Shown: one piece after another, positions 45,709-58,561 of the stretch
Position numbering within the stretch: position 1 is the stretch's first letter
How the letters are laid out: each line of letters opens with the position of its first letter
From: Brassica napus
Taxonomy: Eukaryota; Streptophyta; Magnoliopsida; Brassicales; Brassicaceae
NCBI RefSeq assembly: GCF_020379485.1
Contig: NC_063442.1
Coordinates: 15,808,009 to 15,872,008, forward strand
Direction: 5' to 3'
DNA length: 64,000 nt
Notes under the pieces: generated by a model
Database searches by the model: none
The model's input: only the letters and a program-made list of their open reading frames with translations
Told to the model about the DNA's origin: nothing
Program-made: the position numbers and the translations under genes

Positions 45709-48569
45709 TCTATTTATATAAAATACAGTTTATTCTCTCCCTAGAGAGACACCTCAGCAGACAGGTCACAAACTCACTCATTTTCAGGATGACACCTGTC
45801 CCCTTCGGATGAAACTCACTGTTTCATTAAGTGATGTGTTCCGGCATGATTTGGGCCTATTTAATTACACGTACATTTTGACGTGTTTTTGGGCTTGGAA
45901 ATCAGGTGTGTTACGTTTCCCTGTGTACAAAGCTCGATATCCCAATAGAGTAAACCCTAATTATGTTCTACGTGAAGAAATGGAATGTTAGTGTTTTGTC
46001 TCTCATTTTTTTCCGTTTCTCTTCTTTGTTCTGTGGAGACTGCTGAACTTCATCCCTAAATCTGAAACGGTCCGAGTTATGTGTTCTTCATGTTTAATCT
46101 CTATTAATTCAATTAACCACGATGAGGCTTTGAATGTGTGCTTAGATTCGTTGAGTAATTGTATCTGCGAGTATAAATAGGTTAGTACTCCTCCTCTCGA
46201 AATCATCTTCTCTTCGTCTCTCTTTTATTTTCTCCATTTAGATATCGTTTCAAATCTGTTTGTTGATTATGATTTCGTTTTTATTTTTGTTTTCAGGTGA
46301 TACTCATGCCAGCCACCGTCTCACCGCGTACATGCATCTTTTGAAAGCGAGTTCAATATACTCCTTGAGCGGATTTGATATGACTCGGTTCAGTCAGAAT
46401 TTCAGACATGTTCATCATGTAAGCATAATCATTCTCATTCTGTGATTTGAGATCTCTTTGCATTGATCAATAACAGCATTTAGTAACCGACAAATCTAAA
46501 ATTATCCTATTTCTGTAACACATGATAGTTGTGTAGATTTGTAGAACTGAAAAACTCTTTCTGTGTCAATTGAAATGATCTTTGGGTTGATTTTTGTATG
46601 GTAGCAGAGTTGTGGAGTCATGAAGTATCACTTTTCAGGAACGTTCATTCTCCCCACTTTTGATATGGTAGAACAAAAATATGTGACAGCTGAGGGTACT
46701 GAATGATAGTTGTCCTTGAAAGCAAAATTCTCAAACCCCCAAAAGCTGGAGCCAAAGCTTCTAAAGAAGCAATAGAAATGTGGACAGAAGTTTCTCTAGG
46801 TAAATACTATATAAATGTTTCTCTATAATTGAAATTTGGTTTCTGTTGATATAGATCTGCACTTATATCGTCTGATCTGCAGTTTAATTGTGGCTGCAAA
46901 AGACCAAGACCCATGGAATTTAGTTATATTATTGCAACTGCTATCCTACTCTACTCTCTTTGCAATATATGATCAATAATAAAAGGTATGTGTCATAAGA
47001 AGAAAGCTTTTCAGTATGTTTTGGTTGTAGTTTTGCATAAGAACATAATATCATGATGATGAAACTTTCACAGCCTCTGGCGACATGTATGCAGAACCTT
47101 CAGCAAGGAAACCTGGCCATCAATCTGCAAATAACAGCACCGTCCGTGGCTACAGGAATATCAGGTATTTTTGTCCCAATAGATAAGTGGTGGAGAGGTG
47201 TTGTTGTTAAAAACTGGAATATGCCTAAAATGCAGTTGCTTCCATCAACAACTCACCCTCACATGCACATGAGCTATTTTGGAAGCTACGTTATTAGCAG
47301 CATCACAATCTCTACGACTTGATTCTTTTCTCTAGACGTGATTCTTATCTCCATATCTCATTCTTCTCTTATCATTTTCAATAACTGAGGTTTGTTGTTT
47401 GATCTTTGTTTCAAAAGGTATTTGTATTTGTTTACTGTTGAGAAATACGTTACACATTCATGTTTATATCAAGCTGGCAGATTCTTCCGTCAACATTCGC
47501 TTTACCATCCTAACTAAGTTCGTTGAAATAACGGCGGTCATAACTCAAATACTGACTAAATATAAATGTTTGGTTTTTATCACTTGGCCAAACTTCTCGG
47601 TAACAATATCATTAACAAACAGAACAATAACAACATCATTACCTTGGTTATTGGTGAGAAAAGATTCTGTAGTTTTTGATGTGTACATGGTCATCACCTT
47701 AATTTCAAATTACTTCTAAGATGAAAAAAAATACATGTTGGGTTTAACCAGTAATAACCAATATTTTAATAATACATTATGCTTTGCTAGCTCCGACTTC
47801 ATAATTCTACGGAGCTAATACCAAGAAAAAAAGAAGAACCTTTGACCCTAAAGACAACTGAATTATACACACCAAAATACACTAGAAACATGCTTAGACC
47901 TCAACAAGCCCTCGGCCCAAAACTATAAGATTTGCCACTTAGTTACTAATTCAAGTAAATAAAACAGAACCACCTTCTGTGCTTCCACATTTACGAAATC
48001 AGTAAATACAACCTAAAAACATAAAAAAAAAAAAATAGTTCGTAACTTTGGACATGGTAAAAATAGGCAAACACCATCATAACTAAAACACCATAGTTCA
48101 ACATTCTGGGCAACGCAATTTCCAAGTCTTATTTCCAAAGATCATTACTAGATGGTTCATAGGGATTCTTTCAAGTCTTATTTCTCTACTCAAACACAGA
48201 TTTATTTGTGTAAATATTTTTTAAAACTTGAATCTTCTTGAAACAAATTTAGTATTATTTATTTAAACTTTATATTTTTATTATGTCAAATTGAAATAGA
48301 AATAATATATATACATATATATATATATATAATGTATATATATATATTGTTTCTGATTTATTTTTGCTAATTTGTATTTTCTATAGAAAATAATGAAGGT
48401 TACTATCATTTAGACCAAAAATAATAACAATATAATCTCAATTTTTTTATTTGTTTGTTTATAATATTGTTTTAATCTATAATAGTTTTAATTTTTTTAT
48501 AAAATTAATAAATTCATATAAAATAATTTTTTATTATAAATTTCCGCCCGTAGGACGGGCCAACCCTAG
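45709..48569 (+). mobile_element. Helitron, 2,861 bp, non-autonomous
   Basis: It starts TCTATTTATATAAAATACAG after A at 45708 and ends with a CCGCCCG-TAG-GACGGGC hairpin (48544-48560) and CTAG at 48566-48569 followed by T. The interior (46000-47330) has exon- and intron-like texture, including an intron-like acceptor 'ttgttttcag' at 46288-46297. A frame near 47068-47170 reads SGDMYAEPSARKPG. This suggests captured host sequence that I cannot name. Confidence 0.75.
48306..48348. repeat. (TA)n microsatellite
   Basis: Imperfect TA run inside the Helitron near its 3' end. Confidence 0.9.
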
Positions 48570-48630
48570 TATTATAAATAAAATAAATTTATAAAACATA
48601 ATCCGCGCGAAGCGCGGAAAAGATCTCTAA
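48570..48630 (+). mobile_element. 3' tail of an outer Helitron
   Basis: A perfect hairpin CCGCGC-GAA-GCGCGG (48603-48617), then CTAA at 48627-48630 and T, a CTRR-type Helitron end. The preceding Helitron appears inserted 60 bp inside this terminus. Confidence 0.6.
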
Positions 48631-49117
48631 TGAATATAATGTCTTGTAATATCTGACAAGAACGTTCCACTTCATGAATTCACAAAAAAAAGTTTTTAAC
48701 TTTAAAGTATAAACTCCATGTCGGCTTATGGCTCCGGAAAGATGGTATCTTTGCCGGCTTTGTGTATGTTTCTCCCGGTTTAATCTCTCAATCTAGGGAA
48801 AATTGTTTTTTAAAGCAAAAAAATGATAAATTTGCCTTTTTAGACTAATCTCGTATACTTTATGTCCCATTAGGTTAATTATTTTCAAAATGGCAATAAT
48901 GCCCTTCAAGTTGTATTTTTTTTTTTTATAAAAAAAATCGATTTTTTTCAAAATATGAAAGTTAATATTCCCAAATATTTTGTTTCCATATTTTTAGGAA
49001 CTGATTTTTCATCCGTAACATATATTTGATTCTTGATACCCATGAATGTTTTTTATTTTTTGCTAAAGATGATACCCATGTGTTTCCTTCAATTAAACTT
49101 TTTTTTGTTCTATGATG
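48631..49117. other. Spacer before the PHO1-like copy B duplication
   Basis: AT-rich with no recognised gene or complete element; the duplicated block begins at about 49118. Confidence 0.45.
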
Positions 49118-49439
49118 TCTTGATGCAATAATATTTTGAGAGTAGTCACCTTTTAGTTCTACTTCTAGGTGTCTTTCCTCTCTAGTCTCCATATACATGA
49201 GAAATGATATCAAAAATTGAGAAGAGTACATTGCTTAACGGCCTAGAATCAAATAGTAAGTCCTAGTTCTAGAACTAACCACAAATTTTTAAAAAGCTCT
49301 TACAAGCCTTGAGATTAACATCTCCTCCTTGATCTTGATGGCTCGGCTATTGTATAATCCAGTCTTCTTCTTACTCCATGAGGATGAATTCAGTTGAAGC
49401 ATCTGACACTACACAGTTTTAAGACAAGAGATCAAACAA

Positions 49440-52400
49440 CTAGTTGTCTTTGTCGTCATCCTCATCGTAGTTGAACGGTAATGGAACCGTCTTGAATGCT
49501 CTGTACTTCCCCACATTGTTCAAATGCTCATTCTCTAACCTGAAGAAGTTCCATATCCCACGGCGGATAATCTCTAGACTGGCTACAACAGCAACCATCG
49601 TCTGTCTATGCATAAAGGAGAAGTTGAAATCAAGCACGGTCTGCACCCACGCGAATCTAAGCAAGACGTTCAAGATCTGCACAGTTTTTTTAGAGTTAAA
49701 AAATCAGTTTTGCTCTATGATTCAAGATTATGAGGAGGGGGATTTTTAGTGCTCTCACCATTGCGATGAAGTAAACTTTCTTTTGCGGGATAAGGAGTTT
49801 ATCCCTGAGCCAACGGTTTTTAGAAGTCCTGTTGAGAAGACCCCAGTCCAAGACTAAGTCCCAGTAAGTACAAAAAATGGCAGCAATAGCTGAGAAGATC
49901 CCGGCTAACATTCTCCACACGAATTGATTATCCTTGTCCACACTGTAAGCTGTCCTTAAGCAGACAGCCACTATTGTCAAGAAGTACTTGATCCCATTGT
50001 ATCCTTGTTCTGCGTTTTTCTCTTCAAATAGACGTCTCAAGCACTGCATAGAGATCATGTTTTAAGCAAATGTTATAATATGAATGAAACAACAGACAGC
50101 TAGATTTTTTTCTGAAGGTACCTGAAGGAGACGGCAGACATATGGGACGACAGCAACAATGAATAAGAAAGCATTGTAGGTGTCTGAGTCAGTGCAAGTG
50201 TTTTGTCTAAGTTTGTAATCTCCCCAACCGTAGTGACATATATAAAACTGGACGCTTCTAAGAGCTTGCACCTGACTTGTTAACTGATCTCCCAACAAGA
50301 AATCAGGTAAAGTTACCTGCATGAGGATAAAGGCAAAAAAAAAATCAAGATTTAAGAAAAAGTTAAAAATACAATTATCATTCAACAATTTATGTTCTAC
50401 CTTGTAAAGAGGAGCAGCAAGGCAGTGAAAGAGGCATGTGAGGAAGAACAAGCGACTCGAGCGGTAGAAGATGTTGAATGGTAAGACTAGAACTATAAAC
50501 AGACCCTAGATCACAAAGTAAACCATGTTATATAGCTGACTTTGGCATTCAAAAACTGGTGTTTGGATTTATGGACTTACAATGAGCAGAATAAGAGGAA
50601 GAAGTTCGGTTAATCCTTTGTAATCATTAGTTTCGGGGTCAACCTCCATGTCAAGATTGGCAATAACACAAAGAAGGGCTAGAACTCCAATGCTGAAGCC
50701 CACAAGTAGGACTTGTCTATAGCGAAGTTCTGTTCCTTGCTTGAACCCGAATATGAATGAATAGTTCACTCGATACCTTGTCCAGTAGTAAATGTTGGCT
50801 GCATACATAAGTATGTGCAGCACAATGAAGCCAAACAAGCTGCAAGAACAAAAAAGGTAGAATGTATCTGAATAAACATTTTTCACCTTAAAATGGTCAG
50901 TACAGATTAGTAAGAATGGAACCAAATCAGGTTTACCTGTAAAGAGGGAACATGGTGTTCATATACTGTTTTTGGCCTTCCTCCTGCAAAATGTTCCTGG
51001 TGCGTATGATGGCGAATAGAGCCACTACTAGAGAGAACATGCATCCTCCCAAGAAACCTGAAAACCGAAACCCAAAATTAGAAACTGACTAGCATAGGCT
51101 GAAGTAGACAACATAATTTTTTTTTAATTCTGAAAATGACTTTCGACAATCTATTAGGATTAGGAAAACAGATTTTAATAGATAACTAGATTTTGACCCA
51201 TGCAACCGCACGGGTGTTTGTTTTCACTTTTCTATACATAAATTATTGTTTTAGAACATAAGTGGTATATATTTTTAATGTTAATCATATACTTAAATAT
51301 TTATATAACTATTTCAAATACAATAATTGTATAATTTACATGTTATAATTAATTAGTTGTTTAAACCTTATGTATTTGCCACTTCTTATTATATATTTAT
51401 CTTATTGTATTTGCATTTATTTATTAAGCAAATTAATATATTCATGAGAAAATATATTTAAAAAATATTTTGTATTTAATTTATGCTAAATTCTGACCCG
51501 TATTTCAAAACTGGATTTCTTTTTACCAATATTTTTATGCTTATTCATTTTAGATAATTTATTATTATATATATAAAACTATAAGATATGTTAATTTTTA
51601 GACATGTATTATATAGTTTGTTAATTTTAAGCCGTTCTATCATCATATTATATTTTATATAAATAGTTTATATTTATGAAAATAAAATTTATAAATTTAT
51701 CAATTGAATATAATTTTATCATATTTATTTTAGTATAATAATTATATTTTAACATGATCATGACTCTAAAAGTAGACAAAATAGGATATAATTTATTTAT
51801 TTTCATTTATAAACGATAACTTAAAATACATTAAGTTATTGTTTAAATATTACACAGATTTATTAGAATTTTTAAAATATAATATATAAATATATATTAT
51901 ATTTAAAATTAAAATATATTAGGATTAAAGTAGTTACAAAGATTTTATATTATTAACTTTAAAGAAATACATGTTAATTTTTATACATGTATTATATAGT
52001 TTGATAATGTTAACACATCTTACCAACATATTAGATTTTATTTTTGAACATAAATATTTTATAATTACGAAAATAAAATACATAAATATATGAATTTAAT
52101 ATAATTTTATTATATTTAGCTCAATATAATAATTTTAATTTAATATGATTGATTATGATTATATAATAACTAAAATTTTATATATTTTTTTATTTTTCAT
52201 TTTATATAACTGAATATATTAATGTATAATAATATTTTAAACTAATTTCGAAATTAGTGAAAATATTTAAATATAATTTCGAAAATGAAGATCTTGTAAA
52301 AATCTTTTTAAACAGATTTGTTAGAATTTTAAAATAAATATATTTATATTTAAAATGAAAAGATATTAAAAGATACTATGATTAAAATATTTTAAAAAAT

Positions 52401-55400
52401 ATATTTATTATTAGTCTGAATTAAAATATAATATGAACTTCTATGAATAGGTCCATTAGGTCCATTTTTAAAAAAATCACACATGAATCAAGGTTGTGAC
52501 TTCTGTTTTAATATATAAGACTAGATTTTGACCCGTGCAACCGCACGGGTGTTTATTTTCACTTTTCTATACATAAATTATTGTTTTAGAACATAAGTGG
52601 TATGTTACAAAAAAAAAAAAGAACATAAGTGGTATATATTTTTAATGTTAATCATATACATAAATATTTATATAACTATTTCAAATACAATAATTTTATA
52701 ATTTACATGTTATAATTAATCTAATCTATTAAAATAGAGTCCTATTTTTTATCTACTATTAACAAGTCATACTAGGACCATCTAAAAAATAACTTAATAG
52801 GACATATTTCATTATTTACATTAATAATAAAAAAATATAAATATAAGTTTATTTTTAAGTATAACAAATTCTGTTGAGAAAGAATCCAACAAAATCCTTA
52901 CTAACCTTCTAAATATTTTTATAAAATAATACTTAATTAATTTCGTAAATACTAATATAACTTTATAATTTAATGTTAATTAAAAATTTATTATAAAACA
53001 AGAAAATAAAAGTCTATACTATTTTTGTATATATTTTAATTATATTATGTATTATATTAAAATAGACGTACTATATGAATTAAATATGGGTAATTTTATC
53101 TATTTTGTTTTTAAAATAGTTTCATTTAAATAAATTATCACTCATCATTAAAATGTGTTAAAATTCTTAAACTATATTATATTTTTTAGAAAAAATAAAT
53201 TTATTAACATAGATTAAACTTTTATATCTACAACGATATATTATTTTATTTTTTATTTTGAAACTATCAACAATATGTTGTTTAAAAAATTAATATACAA
53301 AAATATAATAGTTTATAACTAACCTTTAGTTCATATACTATTTAAAAATATGTTATTAGAAAACTATGAAATTTTAATAATTCATTCAACATGTTAATGA
53401 CAAATCAAATTTTAATTATAAATTTAATATTTACATTAATTAAAAAAATATTCTGAGAGATAAAAAAATCTTACCGAAATTAAAATTATTTATATAAAAT
53501 AATGTATTAATTTAGCAACAAACAAATTTCAAAAATCATATAATCTCCCACCTCAAATATAGTTGTGTAATTTTCCAAACAATTTGACAAAATATAAAAT
53601 TTAAAAAATAAGTATGCAAACTTAAAATGATAATGTTTTAAATTTTTCTGAAGGTATAATCATAGATAATAAAGAATAACTTTTTGAAATGTAACACGAA
53701 AAAACAAACTATGTTATAAAAATTAAAGTAATCTAATATTTTGAAGTCTTAATTTAATAACAAAAAAAAAATTAATATCATAACATCCAAAAAAATATTC
53801 TATATCAATAAAATTTACTAAAATAATATGATAGATGCTACCATGTATACAATTTAATAAAATAATAGTTTATATTCACAATATATAACACTAAAATTAA
53901 AATTATATACTTAAAATATTTATAATAAATCAGAAGTATACATTCATAAAATGAAAAATATCCGCACGAATGTGCGGGTCAAAATCTAGTTAATTGTTTA
54001 AACCTTATGTATTTACCACTTATTATTATATATTTATCTTATTGTATTTGCATTTAGTTATTAAGCAAATAAATATATTCATGATAAAATATATTTAAAA
54101 AATATTTTGTATTTAATTTATGCTAAATTCTGACCCGTATTTCAAAACTGGATTTCTTTTTACCAATATTTTTATGCTTATTCATTTTAGATAATTTATT
54201 ATTGTATATATAAAAGTGTAAGATATGTTAATTTTTAGACATGTATTATATAGTTTGTTAATTTTAAGCCGTTCTATCATCATATTATATTTTAAATAAA
54301 TAGTTTATATTTATGAAAATAAAATTTATAAATTTATCAATTGAATATAATTTTATCATATTTATTTTAGTATAATAATTATATTTTAACGTGATCATGA
54401 CTATAATTTATTTATTTTTATTTCTAAACAATAACTTAAAATACATTAAGTTATTGTTTAAATATTACACAGATTTATTAGAATTTTTAAAATATAATAT
54501 ATAAATATATATTATATTTAAAATGAAAATATATTATGATTAAAGTAGTTACAAAGATTTTATATTATTAACTTTAAAAAAATACATGTATTATATAGTT
54601 TGATAATGTTAACCCATCTTACCAACATATTAGATTTTATTTTTGAACATAAATATTTTATAATTACGAAAATAAAATATATAAATATATAAATTTAATA
54701 CAATTTTATTATATTTAGCTCAATATAATAATTTTAATTTAATATGATTGATTATGATTATATAATAACTAAAATGTTATAGATTTTTTTATTTTTCATT
54801 TTATATAATTGAATATATTAATGTATAATAATATTTTAAACTAATTTCGAAATTAGTGAAAATATTTAAATATAATTTCGAAAATGAAGATCTTGTAAAA
54901 ATCTTTTTAAACAGATTTGTTAGAATTTTAAAATAAATATATTTATATTTAAAATGAAAAGATATCAAAAGATACTATGATTAAAATATTTTAAAAATTA
55001 TATTTATTATTAGTCTTAATTAAAATATAGTATGAATTTCTATGAATAGGTCCATTAGGTCTATTTTTAAAAAAATCACACATGAATCAAGGTTGTGACT
55101 TCTGTTTTAATATATAAGATATAGTTATCTTAAATAGAAAAGTAATACTAGGATCCAATCCGCATTAATACGATGGTAATATTTTCTCTTATGTTTGTTT
55201 GATCAAATCAAGACAAATGATTGCACGTTCTAATCATATGTGAAATTCAGTTCAGAAATTTAATTGAAGAAAATCTCAGGTTGTTAATGCATTATGATAA
55301 GATATATCTTATTATGATTGTACCTGTGGAGAATGTAATACGATGTCTCTCTCTTTTAGCTTTGGGTCTCAAGATGTTCATTCCTTTTGTTCTGTTAGCA

Positions 55401-57090
55401 TTGGTGAAATGTTTTATGAATGTAGCTTCAACACGCTCCATGAGTCTAATAACCTGTGACAATGGAGGAAAGACCAGTTTTTTTTTAAAGAGACATAAGA
55501 ATGATCAATCAAACTGGATAAAAAATAAGACATTGTTTTACCTCATCAGAGCCACCAAGGTAAGAGTTATCAACCATTTTCATGTAAGACTTTGTAGCAT
55601 TCCTCGAACTTACTTTATCATACTTCTTCAATATCTTCGAAAATGCCAACACATTCAAAAAGCTGCATATGTTTCCATCAAATATCAAAACAATTAATCA
55701 TAAAGTTCCAAAAAAAAAATTTCCAAAGAATCAAATCATCCAAAATTCAAGAACGTACCTGTAGCTCTTGAGTAGCCGAAGCTTGTGGTAGAACTCGACA
55801 AAAGCGCGTCTGAGTTTCTCCTCGACTCTCTTCAGATTATCTCGGCTAAACTTGAGCTCCGGGTTCGAGGGCTTTAGAACGGATTTAATGGTGGACCGAG
55901 GTGTTTCTTTCGTATTGTTGATCTTGACACGGTCCAAAACCTCGATGGGAGATGGCCTTGCAGCACTTAATCTACTTATGTCACTGGCCGCTGTGTCGTA
56001 AACGACTTTTTCTTCTTCCTTCTCCTTGTCGTCATCATCTTCGTCTTCGTCGGATTTACCAGTGCTGCTCGATCCTCCTTCCTGTATTGCTTCCAGAGCT
56101 TGAGCGCCAAGTTTCGCTGCAACCAAAACCAGAATTTGAAATAATCAGATTTCAGTTATGTGACATAACCGTAATTAAATCATTAATCAAAACAAAAAAA
56201 AATCAAAAGTATTCCAATTTTGCCCTCTAGGTTCGGTAGAATAATACTCACTAGAATATAACCATACAAAAATCAATTTAAATCTGGCGGTTGAGTGTTA
56301 TGGTCTGATAAAACCGGAATTAATCATTACATTACAGCTGAAACTAGTTGCTGCAACTAATTCAGTTTAGATATTCGGTACGGTTACAAACCGGTGAGTT
56401 AACCGGAATCGATCATTAATCTAAAACCGTTTAATATATGCACATACAGTCACATGCACTCTTGAGTTATGTTTACTTACTGGATCTAGCTCCGGCGGGA
56501 GTAGAAGCTGCGACGGCCGCGGCGGAAATATCGACATCTGAAGCTAAACGGGTCATCTCCACGGTACGTTCCTTCCATGGCCACCCATCAGGATGCTCCA
56601 CTTTCACGCCAAACGCGATTAGCGCATCCATCTGTTTGTTAAGCATCACAGCTTCTTTCATCACTTCCTCAACTTTCTCCTTATAGAACGTCTCCACTTT
56701 GTTGAACTCGTCGTCTAACCGCCGGAAAAACACTGTCTCGTACTCTCCTCCTGCTTCGGCCGCCATCAGAAACGTTGTCTCGTATCCGTGACTCGCCGAA
56801 TGGACTAGAATCGGCGCTGATTTCAAACCTTCCTCGATGTCGTCATCCGAATCTGAAAAAGGACTGATCGGTGCACCACCGTGGGGATGTCTCTTTCTTC
56901 CCGATTTTGAGAGTAAACCGCTGAATGTACGGTAAACAGTTAACTTCCGGCGAAGATGTTGGCCGTGAGGATTGTTTTTGCGTTTGAATTTGGTGATATC
57001 TTTTAAAAGAGATTTTAGATATTCGTAATCCATGTAAGCTTCGTGCCACTCCGGCACAATCTGCGATGAAAATTCTTTCCCGAACTTCAT
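49440..57090 (-). CDS. PHO1: PHO1-like SPX-EXS phosphate exporter homologue, copy B, 806 aa
   Basis: Paralogue of the gene at 25277-31412, with the same domain order (SPX, membrane segments, EXS) and nearly identical EXS exons. Ten exons join in frame: 57090-56481, 56116-55759, 55662-55542, 55453-55324, 51057-50937, 50839-50581, 50505-50401, 50316-50122, 50043-49759, 49676-49440. Differences from copy A: the His-rich loop after FKRKNNP is shorter; the acidic linker is four residues longer ([22 protein letters not shown]); a 96-bp intron (55758-55663) splits the codon in LKSY-S-FLNV where copy A is continuous; and intron 3 is 4.3 kb because of a Helitron cluster. All splice sites are canonical and no stops were found. 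Intron 1 is only about 360 bp here versus 3 kb in copy A. Orthology within the PHO1;H2/H5/H6 group is unresolved. Confidence 0.92.
51186..52520 (-). mobile_element. Helitron H1, 1,335 bp, intron 3 of copy B
   Basis: On the minus strand it starts TCTTATATATTAAAACAG at 52520 and ends with hairpin CCGTGCGGTTGCATGGG and CTAG at 51186, followed by T (host A51185 on plus). Nearly identical to H2 (52521-55119 minus its nested insert). No genes. Confidence 0.85.
52521..55119 (-). mobile_element. Helitron H2, ~1,329 bp plus nested insert
   Basis: Same family and orientation as H1. On the minus strand it starts TCTTATATATTAAAACAG at 55119 (after A) and ends CTAG at 52521, immediately followed by the first base of H1. 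It is interrupted by H3 at 52720-53989. A degenerate third Helitron-like 3' end ('actaggatccaatccgc') lies just outside at 55148. Confidence 0.85.
52720..53989 (+). mobile_element. Helitron H3, 1,270 bp, nested inside H2
   Basis: It starts TCTAATCTATTAAAATAG after A52719 and ends with hairpin CCGCACGAATGTGCGG (53962-53977) and CTAG (53986-53989) before T. Removing it gives 'ttataattaattaattg', matching the intact H1 site 'ttataattaattagttg' with one substitution. This pins both ends to the base. Family differs from H1/H2. Confidence 0.9.
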
Positions 57091-57953
57091 GTCTGAAATC
57101 TAACCTCTTTGGTTTCTTTGTTTGTTTGTTAGTTTGTGTCTGAAGAGTAGTGATGAGGACAGGGGATCAGTGGATGTATTAAATAGTGCAGGTCGCAGAT
57201 GTATTTAACTATATTCGATGTCTGTGAAATATTTTGATATAAAATAAAAATGGCAATGTGCATCAATTTTGAATAAATTAGAATTGTATCTTTCTCAATC
57301 TTGTTGAGAGTTGAAATCCATTTACCGATGTGTTCTGAAAAGGTAACCAAAGCGCGTGTTGACTGCCCCACGGACATCGAATATAGTTAGAAATCATAGA
57401 ACAAACAAAACTGATTAATTAAATAAAAAGTTGATACTGAATCGAGTTATTCAAATAATAATTGAGAAATTGGAGCGAGTAGCCTTATTGGAGTAAGTAA
57501 ACATATATTCATCCCAATTTTCAGTCTAACGAATTGAGTACACCAAATTATTTGAGAAAAATTGGGATGAAAATAATTTTGCCAAGCGGCTCAAGAAAGC
57601 TGAACGTCGACGACAACTCGTCGTAAGGTAAAGTTTTTTAGTATAAGAAAAACGTCGCAATACTGTTATATATGACATTTTATAAATCTAGTTATACGAT
57701 TTATTGACCGGTGATAGTCTTAGACTCTTAGTATATGAATGATCCATATTTTAGAAAAAAAAACTGTTTTTAGAAAATCCATATTTTACCTTTTTAATAT
57801 ATGTAATAATAGTAAATTATAAATTTTAAAGACATTGTATTTACTGAACTTTGATTAGTTAAAAATCATAGAAAATAACTAAATACAAAAAATAATGTAT
57901 TTATTGTCAAAATTTTATTTTTTTTCTTAATAAATATGAAAACTCTAGAATAT

Positions 57954-58197
57954 ACTTCATTTGTTCTGAAATGTAAGATGTTTAGAATAATTTTTATGTT
58001 CCAATATATAAGATGTTCTCATCTTTTTAGGTAACTTTAAGTTTATCAAAAACTGTGGCCAATCAAATTTAATAGTTATATTTTGTAATTAATTGAGTAG
58101 TTTTTAGTTTATAATTTTAATGATACTTTCTAGATAAAAAATAAGTTTCTTAATAAGTGTGTACTACCCAAAAGATCTTACATTTCAGAACAGATAG
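57954..58197. mobile_element. Stowaway-like MITE, ~245 bp
   Basis: TIR core TTGTTCTGAAATGTAAGAT at 57961-57979 is matched in inverse at 58175-58193. TA-containing flanks. Boundaries approximate. Confidence 0.65.
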
Positions 58198-58380
58198 ATT
58201 ATGTTATTTTGAAACGGAGGGAATATAAATTAAGTTGGTCGAATTGTAAACTTTTGAAACAGAGGGAATATAAAGTTAGGGATGGCAATCAAGGACCTGG
58301 ACCGCGGGCCTGGCCCGTAAAGGCTTGCTGCGGGGCGGGATTGGGCCTCCATTTGGTAAGCCCGCAAAATTGCGGGCCTC

Positions 58381-58460
58381 GCGGGACGGGTTCAAAGCGG
58401 GACGGGTTAAAAGCGGGACGGGTCAAAAGCGGGACGGGTCGAAAGCAGGATGGGCTTAAC
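58381..58460. repeat. 16-bp tandem repeat, five units
   Basis: Units start at 58381, 58397, 58413, 58429 and 58445 with consensus GCGGGACGGGTYAAAA; the last is diverged. Lies in the hAT subterminal region. Confidence 0.9.
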
Positions 58461-58517
58461 CCGTGGGATTTTGAAGATCCGCAACCCTAAGTCCCCATTT
58501 CTGCTTTTGCCTAAAAC

Positions 58518-58520
<3 letters not shown>

Positions 58521-58558
<38 letters not shown>
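58521..58558. repeat. (GA)19 microsatellite
   Basis: Uninterrupted GA run inside the hAT element. Confidence 0.95.

Positions 58559-58561
<3 letters not shown>

Larger units (their letters stand above)
49118..57660. repeat. Segmental duplication, copy B (partner 24925-38080)
   Basis: Direct-orientation copy carrying the second PHO1-like gene. Without insertions the unit is about 4.5-5 kb of near-identical exon and flank sequence. It ends with the shared 'agtataagaaaaacgtcgca' block near 57640. Confidence 0.8.

Noticed and set aside
41468..48630. CRISPR-like or bacterial system in the repeat-rich stretch
   Set aside because: The repeats are tandem or transposon termini without regular spacers, and the context is clearly plant nuclear.
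55221..55697. 158-aa plus-strand open frame
   Set aside because: It is antisense to exons 2 and 3 of PHO1-like copy B.
58209..58490. 93-aa Gly/Arg-rich open frame
   Set aside because: It reads through the 16-bp GC-rich repeats of the hAT end; the repeat translation is not a protein.
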